A stretch of 64,000 bases of DNA from Carnobacterium sp. 17-4 (GTDB lineage: Bacteria; Bacillota; Bacilli; Lactobacillales; Carnobacteriaceae): NCBI RefSeq assembly GCF_000195575.1, contig NC_015391.1, positions 674,501 through 738,500 on the forward strand, in the 5' to 3' direction. Position 1 is the stretch's first letter. Every line of letters starts with the position of its first letter. Below the pieces are notes generated by a model, which was given only the letters and a program-made list of their open reading frames with translations, did not search any database and was not told the origin of the DNA. Both the position numbers and the translations under genes were made by a program. This document shows, one piece after another, positions 17,462 to 26,112 of the stretch.

Positions 17462-18518
17462 AAAAGATACGCTTAATAATTTATTAGTGCCAATATTATC
17501 TGTAGTTTTGGGATTTGTTCTTGGTGCTATTATCATGGTTATTTTTGGATATAATCCTATTTCGGGCTATACTGCAATGATCAATGGGGCTTTTGGTTCT
17601 TCATTTTACATTGGTGAAACCTTAAGACAAGCTACACCACTTATTCTAACAGCGTTAGGTTTTTCTGTGGCCTATAATGCAGGATTCTTTAATATCGGAG
17701 TTGCAGGACAAGCACTATTAGGGTGGTTATGTTCGGTATGGGTTGCAAATAGTTTGATAGATTTGCCTAGCATTATTTTACTCCCTTTAAGCATATTGGG
17801 TGGAGTTTTAGCTGGTGCGATCTGGGCTGGAATCGCTGGATTTTTAAGAGCCTATTTTAATACAAGTGAAGTTATTGTAACCATCATGTTAAATTATACT
17901 GCTCTTTATACAACTAATTATTTAATTCGTAACGTTTTGACTGAGTCAGCTGATGCAACACCACGTATTTCAGAAGGTGCTAGTCTGCGAGCTGGATGGA
18001 TTACTGAATTAACAAGTAATTCTACACTGCATACTGGGATATTTATTTCGTTAGCCATGGCTGTCATTGTATGGTTCTTAATGAAAAAAACCACTACTGG
18101 ATTTGAAATTAGAACAGTTGGATTAAACCCAAGTGCTTCTGAATATGCTGGTATGAGTACTAAACGAAATATCATTATTTCAATGTTGATCAGTGGTGGT
18201 TTAGCTGGTTTAGGAGGAGTAATGGAAGGTTTAGGAAATTTCCAAAATATTTTCACGCAAGGTGCAATGCCAACGATTGGTTTTGACGGCATGGCGGTTG
18301 CCTTGTTAGGACTAAGTAATCCTGTAGGAATCATCTTCTCAGCTATATTGTTTGGTGCATTGAAAATTGGTGGGAACAGTATGCCGATGATTTCAGGTGT
18401 ACCAACCGAAGTTGTAGATATTGTAATAGCATCTATTATCTTCTTCGTTGGAGCTAATTACTTAATTCGTTACTTTATTGACAAACGAGCTAGAGTGAAT
18501 AAAGGAGGAGTAAAATAG
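17451..18518 (+). CDS. nupB: Nucleoside ABC transporter permease 1
   Basis: A BPD_transp_2-type permease of 355 residues with about 8-10 membrane helices, an inner NAGFFNIGVAGQ motif and ISGGLAGLGGVMEGLG. I chose TTG 17451 (MTNKKDTLNN) because AAGGAAGG ends 8 bases before it; the upstream in-frame ATG 17430 has a Shine-Dalgarno only one base away. It overlaps the ATPase gene by 11 bases and is followed after 1 base by its partner permease, so all three are one transcript. Confidence 0.9.
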   Translation: MTNKKDTLNNLLVPILSVVLGFVLGAIIMVIFGYNPISGYTAMINGAFGSSFYIGETLRQATPLILTALGFSVAYNAGFFNIGVAGQALLGWLCSVWVANSLIDLPSIILLPLSILGGVLAGAIWAGIAGFLRAYFNTSEVIVTIMLNYTALYTTNYLIRNVLTESADATPRISEGASLRAGWITELTSNSTLHTGIFISLAMAVIVWFLMKKTTTGFEIRTVGLNPSASEYAGMSTKRNIIISMLISGGLAGLGGVMEGLGNFQNIFTQGAMPTIGFDGMAVALLGLSNPVGIIFSAILFGALKIGGNSMPMISGVPTEVVDIVIASIIFFVGANYLIRYFIDKRARVNKGGVK

Positions 18519-18519
18519 G

Positions 18520-19479
18520 ATGGATATTACAAATTTACTACAACTTATTATTTCATCATCGCTTGTTTATTCAGCTCCTCTTGTGTTGACGGCCCTTGGT
18601 GGAACCTTTTCTGAGCGCAGTGGTATCGTCAACGTAGGACTTGAAGGAATAATGGTTATGGGAGCATTTAGTTCAATTGTTTTTAACTTAACATTTGCTG
18701 GAACTTTTGGTGATTGGACTCCTTGGATTGCTGCTTTAGTTGGTGGACTTGTGGGGACGATTTTTTCAATGATCCACGCAGTAGCAACTGTTAATCTAAG
18801 AGCAGATCACATAATTTCTGGTACTGTTATTAACTTAATGGCTCCAGCATTAGCTATATTCTTTACACGTGTACTGTATAATGGTGCTGGACAAACGGAT
18901 CGTATTACTGAAAGTTTTGGTAAAGTAACGATACCTTTGCTAAATCGTATTCCAATTATTGGCGATATCCTCTTTAAAGGAACTTCTGCACCCGCATTTG
19001 CAGGTATTTTAATTGCGATTATTTGCTGGGTAGTCGTCTTTAAAACTCGTTTTGGTCTACGTTTGAGATCTGTTGGAGAGCATCCTCAAGCAGCAGATAC
19101 ATTAGGAATCAATGTTTACTTAATGAAGTATGCTGGAGTTATGCTATCTGGTTTGCTAGGTGGTATGGGTGGAGCAATCCAAGCTCAATCTATTTCGTTG
19201 AGTTTCCAAGCTTCAACAATTGCTGGACAAGGGTTTATTGCTATGGCGGCAATGATCTTTGGTAAGTGGAATCCTCTTGGTGCAATGGGAGCAGCTATTT
19301 TCTTTGGTTTTGCTCAAAGTTTAGGGGTTATCGGAAACTATATTCCAATTATCCAAGATATTCCAAGTGTATGGTTGCAAGTCGCACCATATGTTATCAC
19401 TATTATTGTATTGGTTGGAGTAATCGGTAAATCAGAAGGACCAGCAGCTGGTGGTAAAACGTATATTAAATCAAAATAA
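18520..19479 (+). CDS. nupC: Nucleoside ABC transporter permease 2
   Basis: The second permease (319 residues, about 8-9 membrane helices) shares the family motifs FSERSGIVNVGLEGIMVMGAF near the N-terminus and SGLLGGMGGAIQAQ in the coupling region. It heterodimerises with the preceding permease. The start ATG lies just after GGAGGAG at the end of the previous gene. The operon ends at a strong terminator. Confidence 0.92.
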   Translation: MDITNLLQLIISSSLVYSAPLVLTALGGTFSERSGIVNVGLEGIMVMGAFSSIVFNLTFAGTFGDWTPWIAALVGGLVGTIFSMIHAVATVNLRADHIISGTVINLMAPALAIFFTRVLYNGAGQTDRITESFGKVTIPLLNRIPIIGDILFKGTSAPAFAGILIAIICWVVVFKTRFGLRLRSVGEHPQAADTLGINVYLMKYAGVMLSGLLGGMGGAIQAQSISLSFQASTIAGQGFIAMAAMIFGKWNPLGAMGAAIFFGFAQSLGVIGNYIPIIQDIPSVWLQVAPYVITIIVLVGVIGKSEGPAAGGKTYIKSK

Positions 19480-19490
19480 TCATTTTGTTG

Positions 19491-19531
19491 GCAGTAACGG
19501 ACATTCATGTCCGTTGCTGCTTTCTTTTTTT
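19491..19531 (+). terminator. Terminator after the nucleoside importer operon
   Basis: GCAGTAACGGACAT pairs with ATGTCCGTTGCTGC, followed by a T-rich run. Confidence 0.85.
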
Positions 19532-19587
19532 CATTATTTATTTTAAGATAGACAATGAACACTTTTTAAGTTAGAGGAGGAAAAAGT

Positions 19588-20850
19588 ATGTCCATTCAAT
19601 TAAACGAAGGAGTTCATTTACATGTTCTCCCCACTAAAAAATATAAAACCATTCGAATCATGATGAAATTTCGTGCTCCATTAAATAAGAAAACGATTAC
19701 TAAACGAGCTATGTTAGCGAATTTATTAGAAACAAACAGTAAAAAATACCCTACACAAACAGCACTAAGAAGTGCTCTATCAAATATGTATGGAGCTAGT
19801 TTTGGAACAGGTGTCAGTAAAAAAGGAAACACTCATATTTTTTCTATCAGTTTGAACTTAGTAAATGAAAAGTATCTTTCAAAAGGCGATAATGTATTAC
19901 AAGAAAGTATCGACTTTTTAAAAGAAATTATATTTCAACCAAATACAGAGAATGGACATTTCCATGAACAAACCTTTAAGAGAGAAAAAGAAAATTTAGT
20001 AGATTATTACGATTCACTCTTTGATGATAAACAGACTTATGCTAGTCTTGCTTTGCAAGAGCTCTTATTTGAAGATGTTAATCAACAAATACCTAGTGTG
20101 GGTTCAAAAGAAGATTTGGAAGAACTAACTCCTACATCATTATATGACTATTATCAAGAGCTGTTAGATCAAGACAAAATTGATATTTATCTAATGGGGG
20201 ATGTTGATGAGAGTGAAATTCAATCAGCCTTTGAACAATTTAATTTTTCGTCTCGTGAAATCGCGCCAACAAGCAGTTTTTACGCTGAAATGGAACCCAA
20301 TGAAGTGGAAAATAAGACTGAAGAACAAGACATTATTCAAGCAAAATTTAATCTTGGCTACACAACCTCAGTTTTTTATCACGAACCTTCTTATTACGCT
20401 GCACAAGTATTCAATGGTTTGTTTGGTGGATTTCCGCATTCGAAATTATTTATGAACGTCCGTGAAAAGGAAAGTTTAGCTTATTATGCTTCTAGTTCAT
20501 TGGATACGTTTAGAGGAATGATGACAGTTCAAACAGGAATTGATAATAAAAAAGTAGATCAGGTTAAAGAAATTATTGCCTTACAATTAAAAGAGATGCA
20601 AGCGGGCAATTTTACTGAGGAAGCAGTTTCTCAAACAAAAGAAATGCTGAAGAATCAACTTTTCCAATCAGAAGATAATCCTGGATCCGTTATTGAGCGT
20701 ATTTATGCGTTACAATTGACCAAAGGGAAAATCCTTACCATTGATGAATGGGTAAAAAGAATTGAAAAAGTTACTAAAGAAGAAATAATTGAAGTGGCCA
20801 ACCAAGTGAAGTTAAAGGCAACATTCTTTTTGACAGCGGAGGCGAAATAA
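19588..20850 (+). CDS. ymfF: M16-family protein YmfF (EF-P modification-associated), catalytic motif absent
   Basis: This 420-residue protein has the M16 peptidase fold but lacks the zinc HxxEH box: the place where it would sit reads MLANLLETNSKKY. The C-terminal half keeps the R-x-x-x-Y-like segment NVREKESLAYYASSS. It is the inactive partner of the next gene, as in mitochondrial-processing-peptidase-like pairs. NCBI names the family EF-P 5-aminopentanol modification-associated because it travels with ymfI. GAGGAGG precedes the ATG, and the last base overlaps the ymfH start. Confidence 0.9.
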   Translation: MSIQLNEGVHLHVLPTKKYKTIRIMMKFRAPLNKKTITKRAMLANLLETNSKKYPTQTALRSALSNMYGASFGTGVSKKGNTHIFSISLNLVNEKYLSKGDNVLQESIDFLKEIIFQPNTENGHFHEQTFKREKENLVDYYDSLFDDKQTYASLALQELLFEDVNQQIPSVGSKEDLEELTPTSLYDYYQELLDQDKIDIYLMGDVDESEIQSAFEQFNFSSREIAPTSSFYAEMEPNEVENKTEEQDIIQAKFNLGYTTSVFYHEPSYYAAQVFNGLFGGFPHSKLFMNVREKESLAYYASSSLDTFRGMMTVQTGIDNKKVDQVKEIIALQLKEMQAGNFTEEAVSQTKEMLKNQLFQSEDNPGSVIERIYALQLTKGKILTIDEWVKRIEKVTKEEIIEVANQVKLKATFFLTAEAK

Positions 20851-22151
20851 TGGAGAAAAAAGTTTACGAACAATTGCAAGAAATAATTTATACCGAAACG
20901 TTAGATAATGGATTAAAGGTTACATTGTTACCTAAAAATGATTTCCATAAAACATATGGATTGTTTTCCACAAACTTTGGTTCAATTGATAATCAATTTG
21001 TACCGAACGGCAAAACAGAAATGGTTACTGCACCAGATGGAATCGCTCATTTCTTAGAACATAAACTATTTGAAAAAGAAGATGGAGATGTATTTAACAA
21101 GTTTGGCCGTTTGGGTGCTTCTGCCAATGCATTTACCAGTTTTACTCGAACAGCGTATCTTTTTTCTAGCACTAGTCATGTTTCGGAAAGCTTAACAACT
21201 TTATTAGACTTTGTTCAAGAACCTTATTTTACAGAGGAAACAGTGAACAAAGAAAAAGGAATCATTGCTCAAGAGATTCAAATGTACGAGGACGAGCCAG
21301 ATTGGCGCTTATTTTTTGGAATTTTAGGAAATATGTATCCTAAACACCCTTTACACATCGATATTGCGGGAACTGTAGATAGCATTATGGACATCACACC
21401 TGAATTATTATATGAAAATCATGCAACTTTTTATCATCCTAGTAATATGAATTTGTTTGTTGTAGGGAAGTTAGACCCTGAAGAAATGATGAAGTTGATT
21501 CGAGAGAATCAAGCACAGAAAGAATATGCTCCAGCCGAAGCCATTAAGCGAATTTTTCCAGAAGAAACGATTAAAGACATTAAACCGTATAATTTTATTA
21601 ATATGACTGTGAATCGACCAAAGAGTATTGTAGGAGTAAAAGGAATAAAAGAAATTCCAAGTGGTATTGAAGCCTTAAAATACAAAACAACGATGGATTT
21701 ATTGCTAACGCTATTATTTGGTCCTACATCAGCAAATTATTTAAAATTATACGATAAAGGCGTTATAGATGATAGTTTTTCGTTTGAATTTAACTTAGAT
21801 CGTACGTTCCATTTTATTGATGTTAGTGGAGATACGAAGGACTCTGCAGTTTTCAGTGCCGAAATCAAAAAATTGTTACTTGAAGCAAAAATGAGTTCAG
21901 AATTTACTGATGAGAACTTAGCAATAGTTAAGAAGAGAACCATTGGCCAAGAACTACAATCGTTAAATTCACTAGAGTATATTGCCAATCAATATAGTCA
22001 ACCTATATATGGCGAAGCAACTTTATTTGATGTTGTTCCCATCATAGAAAGTATTACATTAGATGAGATAAAAAAAGTGGCTGAAGAGTTTATGATTGAA
22101 GATCATATGACTACGTTTCATATTTTGCCAAAAGGAGACAAAGACGCGTGA
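20850..22151 (+). CDS. ymfH: M16-family zinc peptidase YmfH
   Basis: A 433-residue M16 metallopeptidase with the inverted zinc motif HFLEH (about residues 67-71), followed by KLFEKEDGDVFNKFGRLGASANAFTSFTRTAY, and the downstream zinc-ligand Glu in EKGIIAQEIQMYEDEPDWR. It is probably active and pairs with the motif-less YmfF upstream. Start ATG 20850 overlaps the ymfF stop by one base. The physiological substrate is not established. The stop overlaps the ymfI start by 4 bases. Confidence 0.92.
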   Translation: MEKKVYEQLQEIIYTETLDNGLKVTLLPKNDFHKTYGLFSTNFGSIDNQFVPNGKTEMVTAPDGIAHFLEHKLFEKEDGDVFNKFGRLGASANAFTSFTRTAYLFSSTSHVSESLTTLLDFVQEPYFTEETVNKEKGIIAQEIQMYEDEPDWRLFFGILGNMYPKHPLHIDIAGTVDSIMDITPELLYENHATFYHPSNMNLFVVGKLDPEEMMKLIRENQAQKEYAPAEAIKRIFPEETIKDIKPYNFINMTVNRPKSIVGVKGIKEIPSGIEALKYKTTMDLLLTLLFGPTSANYLKLYDKGVIDDSFSFEFNLDRTFHFIDVSGDTKDSAVFSAEIKKLLLEAKMSSEFTDENLAIVKKRTIGQELQSLNSLEYIANQYSQPIYGEATLFDVVPIIESITLDEIKKVAEEFMIEDHMTTFHILPKGDKDA

Positions 22152-22873
22152 AATTTGCCTTGATAATGGGAGCAAGTGGAGATATTGGGAAAAAAATTGC
22201 ACAAGAATTAGCTGAAAAAGGTTGGTCGCTGTATCTGCATTATCATTCAAATATCAAAAGTGCTGAAGAACAGTTGCAGGAGTATCAAGAACGCTACCCT
22301 AAACAAGATTTTTATGCATTGTCTTTAGATATGACTCAAGAAGAGGGGATTCCTCTATTCCTGAAATCCATTTTTCAGTTGGATGCTGTGATATTTGCAA
22401 GCGGGTTTACGACGTATCAATTGTTAACCGAAGTCTCTACTGTGGATATGGATCATATGTGGGCAGTACATGTTAAGACACCAATTGTATTGCTTCAACA
22501 TCTACAGTCTAAATTAGCTCATTCTAGAAATGGAAGAATCATTTTTATCAGTTCAATTTATGGTGAAACAGGTAGTGCAATGGAAGTTCTTTACAGTACA
22601 ACAAAAGGCGCTCAATTGGCTTTTGTGAAAGCATATAGTAAAGAAATAGCTAGTTTAGGGATAACAGTAAATGCTATTTCTCCAGGAGCTATTGCTACAA
22701 AAATGAATCAAGAATTCACTTCAACTGAAGTAAAAGAACTAGAAAATGAAATTCCCTTGGGGCGTTTAGGAAGTGTATCTGAAATCAGTTTTTGGGTTAT
22801 GCAACTAGTGGATAAAAGAAGTGCATATATGACCGGTCAATCTATTGTCATCAGCGGTGGTTGGCTAAAATAA
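22148..22873 (+). CDS. ymfI: SDR oxidoreductase YmfI (EF-P 5-aminopentanone reductase)
   Basis: A 241-residue short-chain dehydrogenase. It has the glycine-rich cofactor site GASGDIGKKIA at the N-terminus, the catalytic Ser in FISSIYGE, Tyr-x-x-x-Lys in YSTTKGAQLAF, and a PGAIATKM segment. In Bacillus, YmfI reduces the 5-aminopentanone on elongation factor P to 5-aminopentanol, which helps translate polyproline stretches. GTG 22148 overlaps the ymfH stop. Without context it could be read as a FabG paralogue; the neighbours favour YmfI. Confidence 0.85.
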   Translation: MKFALIMGASGDIGKKIAQELAEKGWSLYLHYHSNIKSAEEQLQEYQERYPKQDFYALSLDMTQEEGIPLFLKSIFQLDAVIFASGFTTYQLLTEVSTVDMDHMWAVHVKTPIVLLQHLQSKLAHSRNGRIIFISSIYGETGSAMEVLYSTTKGAQLAFVKAYSKEIASLGITVNAISPGAIATKMNQEFTSTEVKELENEIPLGRLGSVSEISFWVMQLVDKRSAYMTGQSIVISGGWLK

Positions 22874-22907
22874 GAAAAATTAGTTATGCAGTATAAAGAA
22901 AAATTAA

Positions 22908-22936
22908 TGTTTCTAAAGTATCAGGTATGTTATAAT
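22908..22936 (+). promoter_or_regulatory. Candidate promoter for the rodZ-like gene
   Basis: Consensus TATAAT (22931-22936) with TGT extended -10. The -35 is weak (TGTTTC, 17-base spacer). Confidence 0.5.
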
Positions 22937-22988
22937 TCAAATGATATGAGATTTTCTCTCTAAAAAAGAGAACAGGTAGGTGAGACAA

Positions 22989-23843
22989 TTGAATGAAATA
23001 GGTGAAAAATTAAAAGAAGCAAGAAAATCAAAAGGCTATACATTAGATGATTTGCAACAAATGACTAAAATTCAAAAACGTTACCTAATTGCTATTGAAG
23101 AAGGCAACTATGATGTTATGCCGGGGAAATTTTATGCTCGTGCATTTATTAAACAATATGCGGATACTGTTGGCTTAAACGGAGACCAACTATTAGAAGA
23201 ATATACAGATGCGGTACCTCATACTCATGATGAAGAATCCGTAGAAAAAATTTCTACGGATCAAACCCGTGTTGGAAAGAATACAGAAAATGCATTCTTA
23301 ACAAAAGTCCAAGAGTATCTACCTACAATTCTAATTGGTATTATAGCTGTAGCTATAATAGCAGCCATTTACTTTGCAGTAATCAAAACGAATAATCAGG
23401 GTGATGAAGAAATGATCACCAAAGAATCTGAAGAAATAACTGTTTCTAGTGCAGATTCTACAGCAAATGAAGAGTCTGAATCTGCAATGGAATCCTCAGA
23501 ATCTGAGGAAAGTGAAGAAAATCAAGGAATAGAAATTGTATCTTCTACTGGATCTGCCACAACTTATTCTGTTACAGGAAGTTCTGAAGGCAGTATTTTA
23601 ACCTTAACGGCGGCAGGTGGAGATTCTTGGATCAGTGTTGAAGCAGATGGTTCAACAATTGATGCTCAATTAATAACAGAGGGCTCTAATTTAGAAACAG
23701 AAATTCCAGAAGGTACTTCATCATTACTGGTTATCATTGGAAATGCTCCTGCAACGGAAGTTAATCTTAATGGCGAAGATATTTCATATGCTCCGGAAGC
23801 AGAAAATTCTGTTCGACAAGAAATTGAATTTCAATTTGAGTAA
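22989..23843 (+). CDS. rodZ: RodZ-like helix-turn-helix membrane protein (YmfM)
   Basis: The N-terminus is an Xre-type HTH_25 domain (EIGEKLKEARKSKGYTLDDLQQMTKIQKRYLIAIEEGNYD...), followed by one membrane helix (about 108-130), a Ser/Glu-rich linker and a C-terminal DUF4115 beta domain (SWISVEADGSTIDAQLI...). RodZ links MreB filaments to the cell-wall elongation machinery; in a coccoid or short-rod lactic bacterium the role may differ. I chose TTG 22989 (MNEIGEKL, AGGTGAG about 6 bases upstream); GTG 22980 overlaps the Shine-Dalgarno. Confidence 0.85.
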   Translation: MNEIGEKLKEARKSKGYTLDDLQQMTKIQKRYLIAIEEGNYDVMPGKFYARAFIKQYADTVGLNGDQLLEEYTDAVPHTHDEESVEKISTDQTRVGKNTENAFLTKVQEYLPTILIGIIAVAIIAAIYFAVIKTNNQGDEEMITKESEEITVSSADSTANEESESAMESSESEESEENQGIEIVSSTGSATTYSVTGSSEGSILTLTAAGGDSWISVEADGSTIDAQLITEGSNLETEIPEGTSSLLVIIGNAPATEVNLNGEDISYAPEAENSVRQEIEFQFE

Positions 23844-23933
23844 ACCCTTTAAGAGAACAGGCTAAGAAGAATTTTTGGTAAAATTCTTCTTAGCAACAAT
23901 GGGTAGATATTATTGGAGAGAGGAAGCAAAAAA

Positions 23934-24515
23934 TTGAACTTACCGAATAAGCTTACAGTATTGAGAATATTTATGATTCCAATATTTGTTATTGTAGTAT
24001 TGGCACCATTTGATTGGGGCGTTTTTCAATTTTTAGGATCAACAATTGAAGTTACACAATTGGTAGGGGCAGTTCTATTTGCTTTAGCAAGTTTTACGGA
24101 TTGGTTAGACGGTAAAATTGCGCGTGATCGAGGATTAGTAACAAATTTTGGTAAATTTGCCGATCCTTTAGCTGACAAAATGTTGGTAATGACAGCTTTA
24201 ATTATTCTAGTAGGGCAAGACTTAGCTCCTTCTTGGGTCGTATCTATTATTGTTTGTAGAGAGTTAGCTGTTACTGGATTAAGATTGCTACTGGTGGAGC
24301 AAGGCGGAACTGTTTTAGCAGCTGATTGGCCAGGAAAAATCAAAACAGCTACTCAAATGGTTGCCATTATTTTATTACTGGTTGATAATTTACCATTTGA
24401 AGGGATAGGTCTGCCAGTGGCTTCTATCATGTTATACATTTGTTTATTCTTTACCATTTATTCTGGTGTAGATTATTTTGTTAAAAATAGTGCAGTATTT
24501 AGAGGTCCAAAATAA
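23934..24515 (+). CDS. pgsA: CDP-diacylglycerol-glycerol-3-phosphate 3-phosphatidyltransferase
   Basis: PgsA makes phosphatidylglycerol phosphate, the precursor of phosphatidylglycerol and cardiolipin. The CDP-alcohol phosphatidyltransferase motif D-G-x2-A-R-x8-G-x3-D-x3-D reads DWLDGKIARDRGLVTNFGKFADPLADK. About five membrane helices are visible. TTG 23934 (MNLPNKLTVLRIF) matches family starts and has AGGAAG 8 bases upstream; TTG 23913 is less likely. Length 193 residues. Position after rodZ is conserved in Firmicutes. Confidence 0.95.
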   Translation: MNLPNKLTVLRIFMIPIFVIVVLAPFDWGVFQFLGSTIEVTQLVGAVLFALASFTDWLDGKIARDRGLVTNFGKFADPLADKMLVMTALIILVGQDLAPSWVVSIIVCRELAVTGLRLLLVEQGGTVLAADWPGKIKTATQMVAIILLLVDNLPFEGIGLPVASIMLYICLFFTIYSGVDYFVKNSAVFRGPK

Positions 24516-24540
24516 CAAGACGTTAACATATAAATGATAG

Positions 24541-24573
24541 AGAAGACTGTTTTAATAGGTCTTCTTTTTTTTT
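24541..24573 (+). terminator. Terminator after pgsA
   Basis: AGAAGAC pairs with GTCTTCT, with a long T run. Confidence 0.75.
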
Positions 24574-24694
24574 ACCACTTAAAAAGTATGGTAAAGTTAG
24601 GAATACAATAACTAGTCTTTTATGATTATTAAGGTAAAGAAAATAAAAGTTGCGGAAAAGAATTCGCGTATTATAGAAGTAGGAGTGAAGTAAG

Positions 24695-25957
24695 ATGAAC
24701 GCTGAAATCATAGCAGTTGGAACAGAACTTTTAATGGGACAAGTAGTAAACACCAATGCTTCTTTTCTCTCTCGCGAACTATCGTTATTAGGGTTAGATG
24801 TTTATCACCAAGTAGTGGTTGGAGATAATCCGAAACGATTATTAGAAGCAATACAAGTGGCAGAACAAAGAAGTGATCTAGTTATCCTTTCAGGTGGTCT
24901 TGGACCTACGAAAGATGACATTACAAAACAAGTATTAGCTGAACATTTAAATAAAAAACTAATTTTAGATATGAGTACTATGGAAAAAATAAGTAGCTAT
25001 TTTAAAAATAGCAAACGAGTAATGACAGAAAACAATCGATTACAAGCTATGGTAATTGAAGGGTCTACTGTTTTAAAAAATGAAACAGGACTTGCAGCAG
25101 GAATGTTTTTAAAACAAGACAAACAAGCTTTTTTATTATTACCAGGCCCACCTAGCGAGTTAGAACCCATGTTTATAAAAGAAGTAAGGCCATTATTAAT
25201 GGACGGGCGTCCAAATGAAAACCACCTTGTATCAAGAATTTTACGTTTCTTTGGTATTGGAGAATCTCAATTAGCTGCTGAATTAGATGATTTGATTGAA
25301 GAGCAAAAAAATCCTACTCTTGCAACGTATGCTGGAAAGCATGAAGTAACCTTGCGTTTAACAGCAAACGGAACCACTGAGGAAGCATGTCAATTATTAT
25401 TGGATAAGATGGAAGCTATCATCCAGCAACGCATAGGTGGCTATTTTTATGGGTATGGAGAGGATAGACGATTAGTAAATGTAGTTACAGATTTATTAAA
25501 TGAACAAAATCTGACACTTACAGCAGCTGAGAGCTTGACTGGTGGTGCTTTTCAAAACCTTATAACAAGTGTTTCAGGTGCAAGTAACTATTTCAAAGGT
25601 GGAATCGTAACTTATAGTAATGAAGCAAAAACAACTATTTTAGGTGTTGCAAAAAGATCAATTGAAGAGTTTGGTGTAGTCAGTGCTGAGTGTGCAATAG
25701 AAATGGCAAAAAAAGCACAAGGAATGTTTGATACAGATTTGGCTATCTCATTTACAGGGGTTGCAGGTCCAGATAAGTTGGATAATAAAGAAGTAGGAAC
25801 CGTATGGATTGGTATTGCTACTAAAGAAACAACATTTGCTAAAGAATACCATTTTGGTAAAGGGCGTGAAAATAATCGAGAAAAATCGATTATGTCTGGA
25901 TTAGAATTGATTCGAAGAGTGTTACTAAATTTGCCTATAGAACAAAAAGTTTTGTGA
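24695..25957 (+). CDS. cinA: Competence/damage-inducible protein CinA
   Basis: A 420-residue two-domain protein. The N-terminal MoCF/COG1058 domain (AEIIAVGTELLMGQVVNTN; LSGGLGPTKDD) is related to molybdopterin-binding folds. The C-terminal CinA domain (about 255-410; TLTAAESLTGGAFQN, GVAGPD) is a nicotinamide mononucleotide deamidase in characterised members, recycling NMN from NAD-using ligase. In streptococci cinA is co-transcribed with recA during competence. No clear terminator separates it from recA here, so read-through is likely. Confidence 0.95.
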   Translation: MNAEIIAVGTELLMGQVVNTNASFLSRELSLLGLDVYHQVVVGDNPKRLLEAIQVAEQRSDLVILSGGLGPTKDDITKQVLAEHLNKKLILDMSTMEKISSYFKNSKRVMTENNRLQAMVIEGSTVLKNETGLAAGMFLKQDKQAFLLLPGPPSELEPMFIKEVRPLLMDGRPNENHLVSRILRFFGIGESQLAAELDDLIEEQKNPTLATYAGKHEVTLRLTANGTTEEACQLLLDKMEAIIQQRIGGYFYGYGEDRRLVNVVTDLLNEQNLTLTAAESLTGGAFQNLITSVSGASNYFKGGIVTYSNEAKTTILGVAKRSIEEFGVVSAECAIEMAKKAQGMFDTDLAISFTGVAGPDKLDNKEVGTVWIGIATKETTFAKEYHFGKGRENNREKSIMSGLELIRRVLLNLPIEQKVL

Positions 25958-25991
25958 AATGAGAAAAGAGATTAATTGATTAAAAAAAGAC

Positions 25992-26005
25992 CGAATGTTT
26001 GTTCG
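25992..26005 (+). promoter_or_regulatory. LexA (SOS) box before recA
   Basis: CGAAT-GTTT-GTTCG matches the Gram-positive LexA/DinR consensus CGAAC-N4-GTTCG with one mismatch. It lies 8 bases upstream of the recA -35. Confidence 0.75.
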
Positions 26006-26013
26006 CTTTTTTC

Positions 26014-26042
26014 TTGCTTTTTTTATAAAAAAAAGGTATGAT
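26014..26042 (+). promoter_or_regulatory. recA promoter
   Basis: TTGCTT (26014-26019), 17-base spacer, TATGAT (26037-26042), 70 bases before the recA ATG. Confidence 0.65.
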
Positions 26043-26112
26043 AATCTTTGTAGCAGATGAAAATATGAATGATTAATTAAATAATAAAAGAGACTTGAGG
26101 AGGATTTATTTA

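Noticed and set aside
17918-18334. 138-codon open frame antisense to the nucleoside permease gene
   Set aside because: The composition (Pro, Ile, Lys) is typical of an antisense frame to a membrane protein; the + strand product is clearly real.
19588-20850. Loss of HxxEH in YmfF, considered as a pseudogene
   Set aside because: The frame is complete, has a good ribosome-binding site and keeps other family segments; inactive M16 partners are a known pattern.
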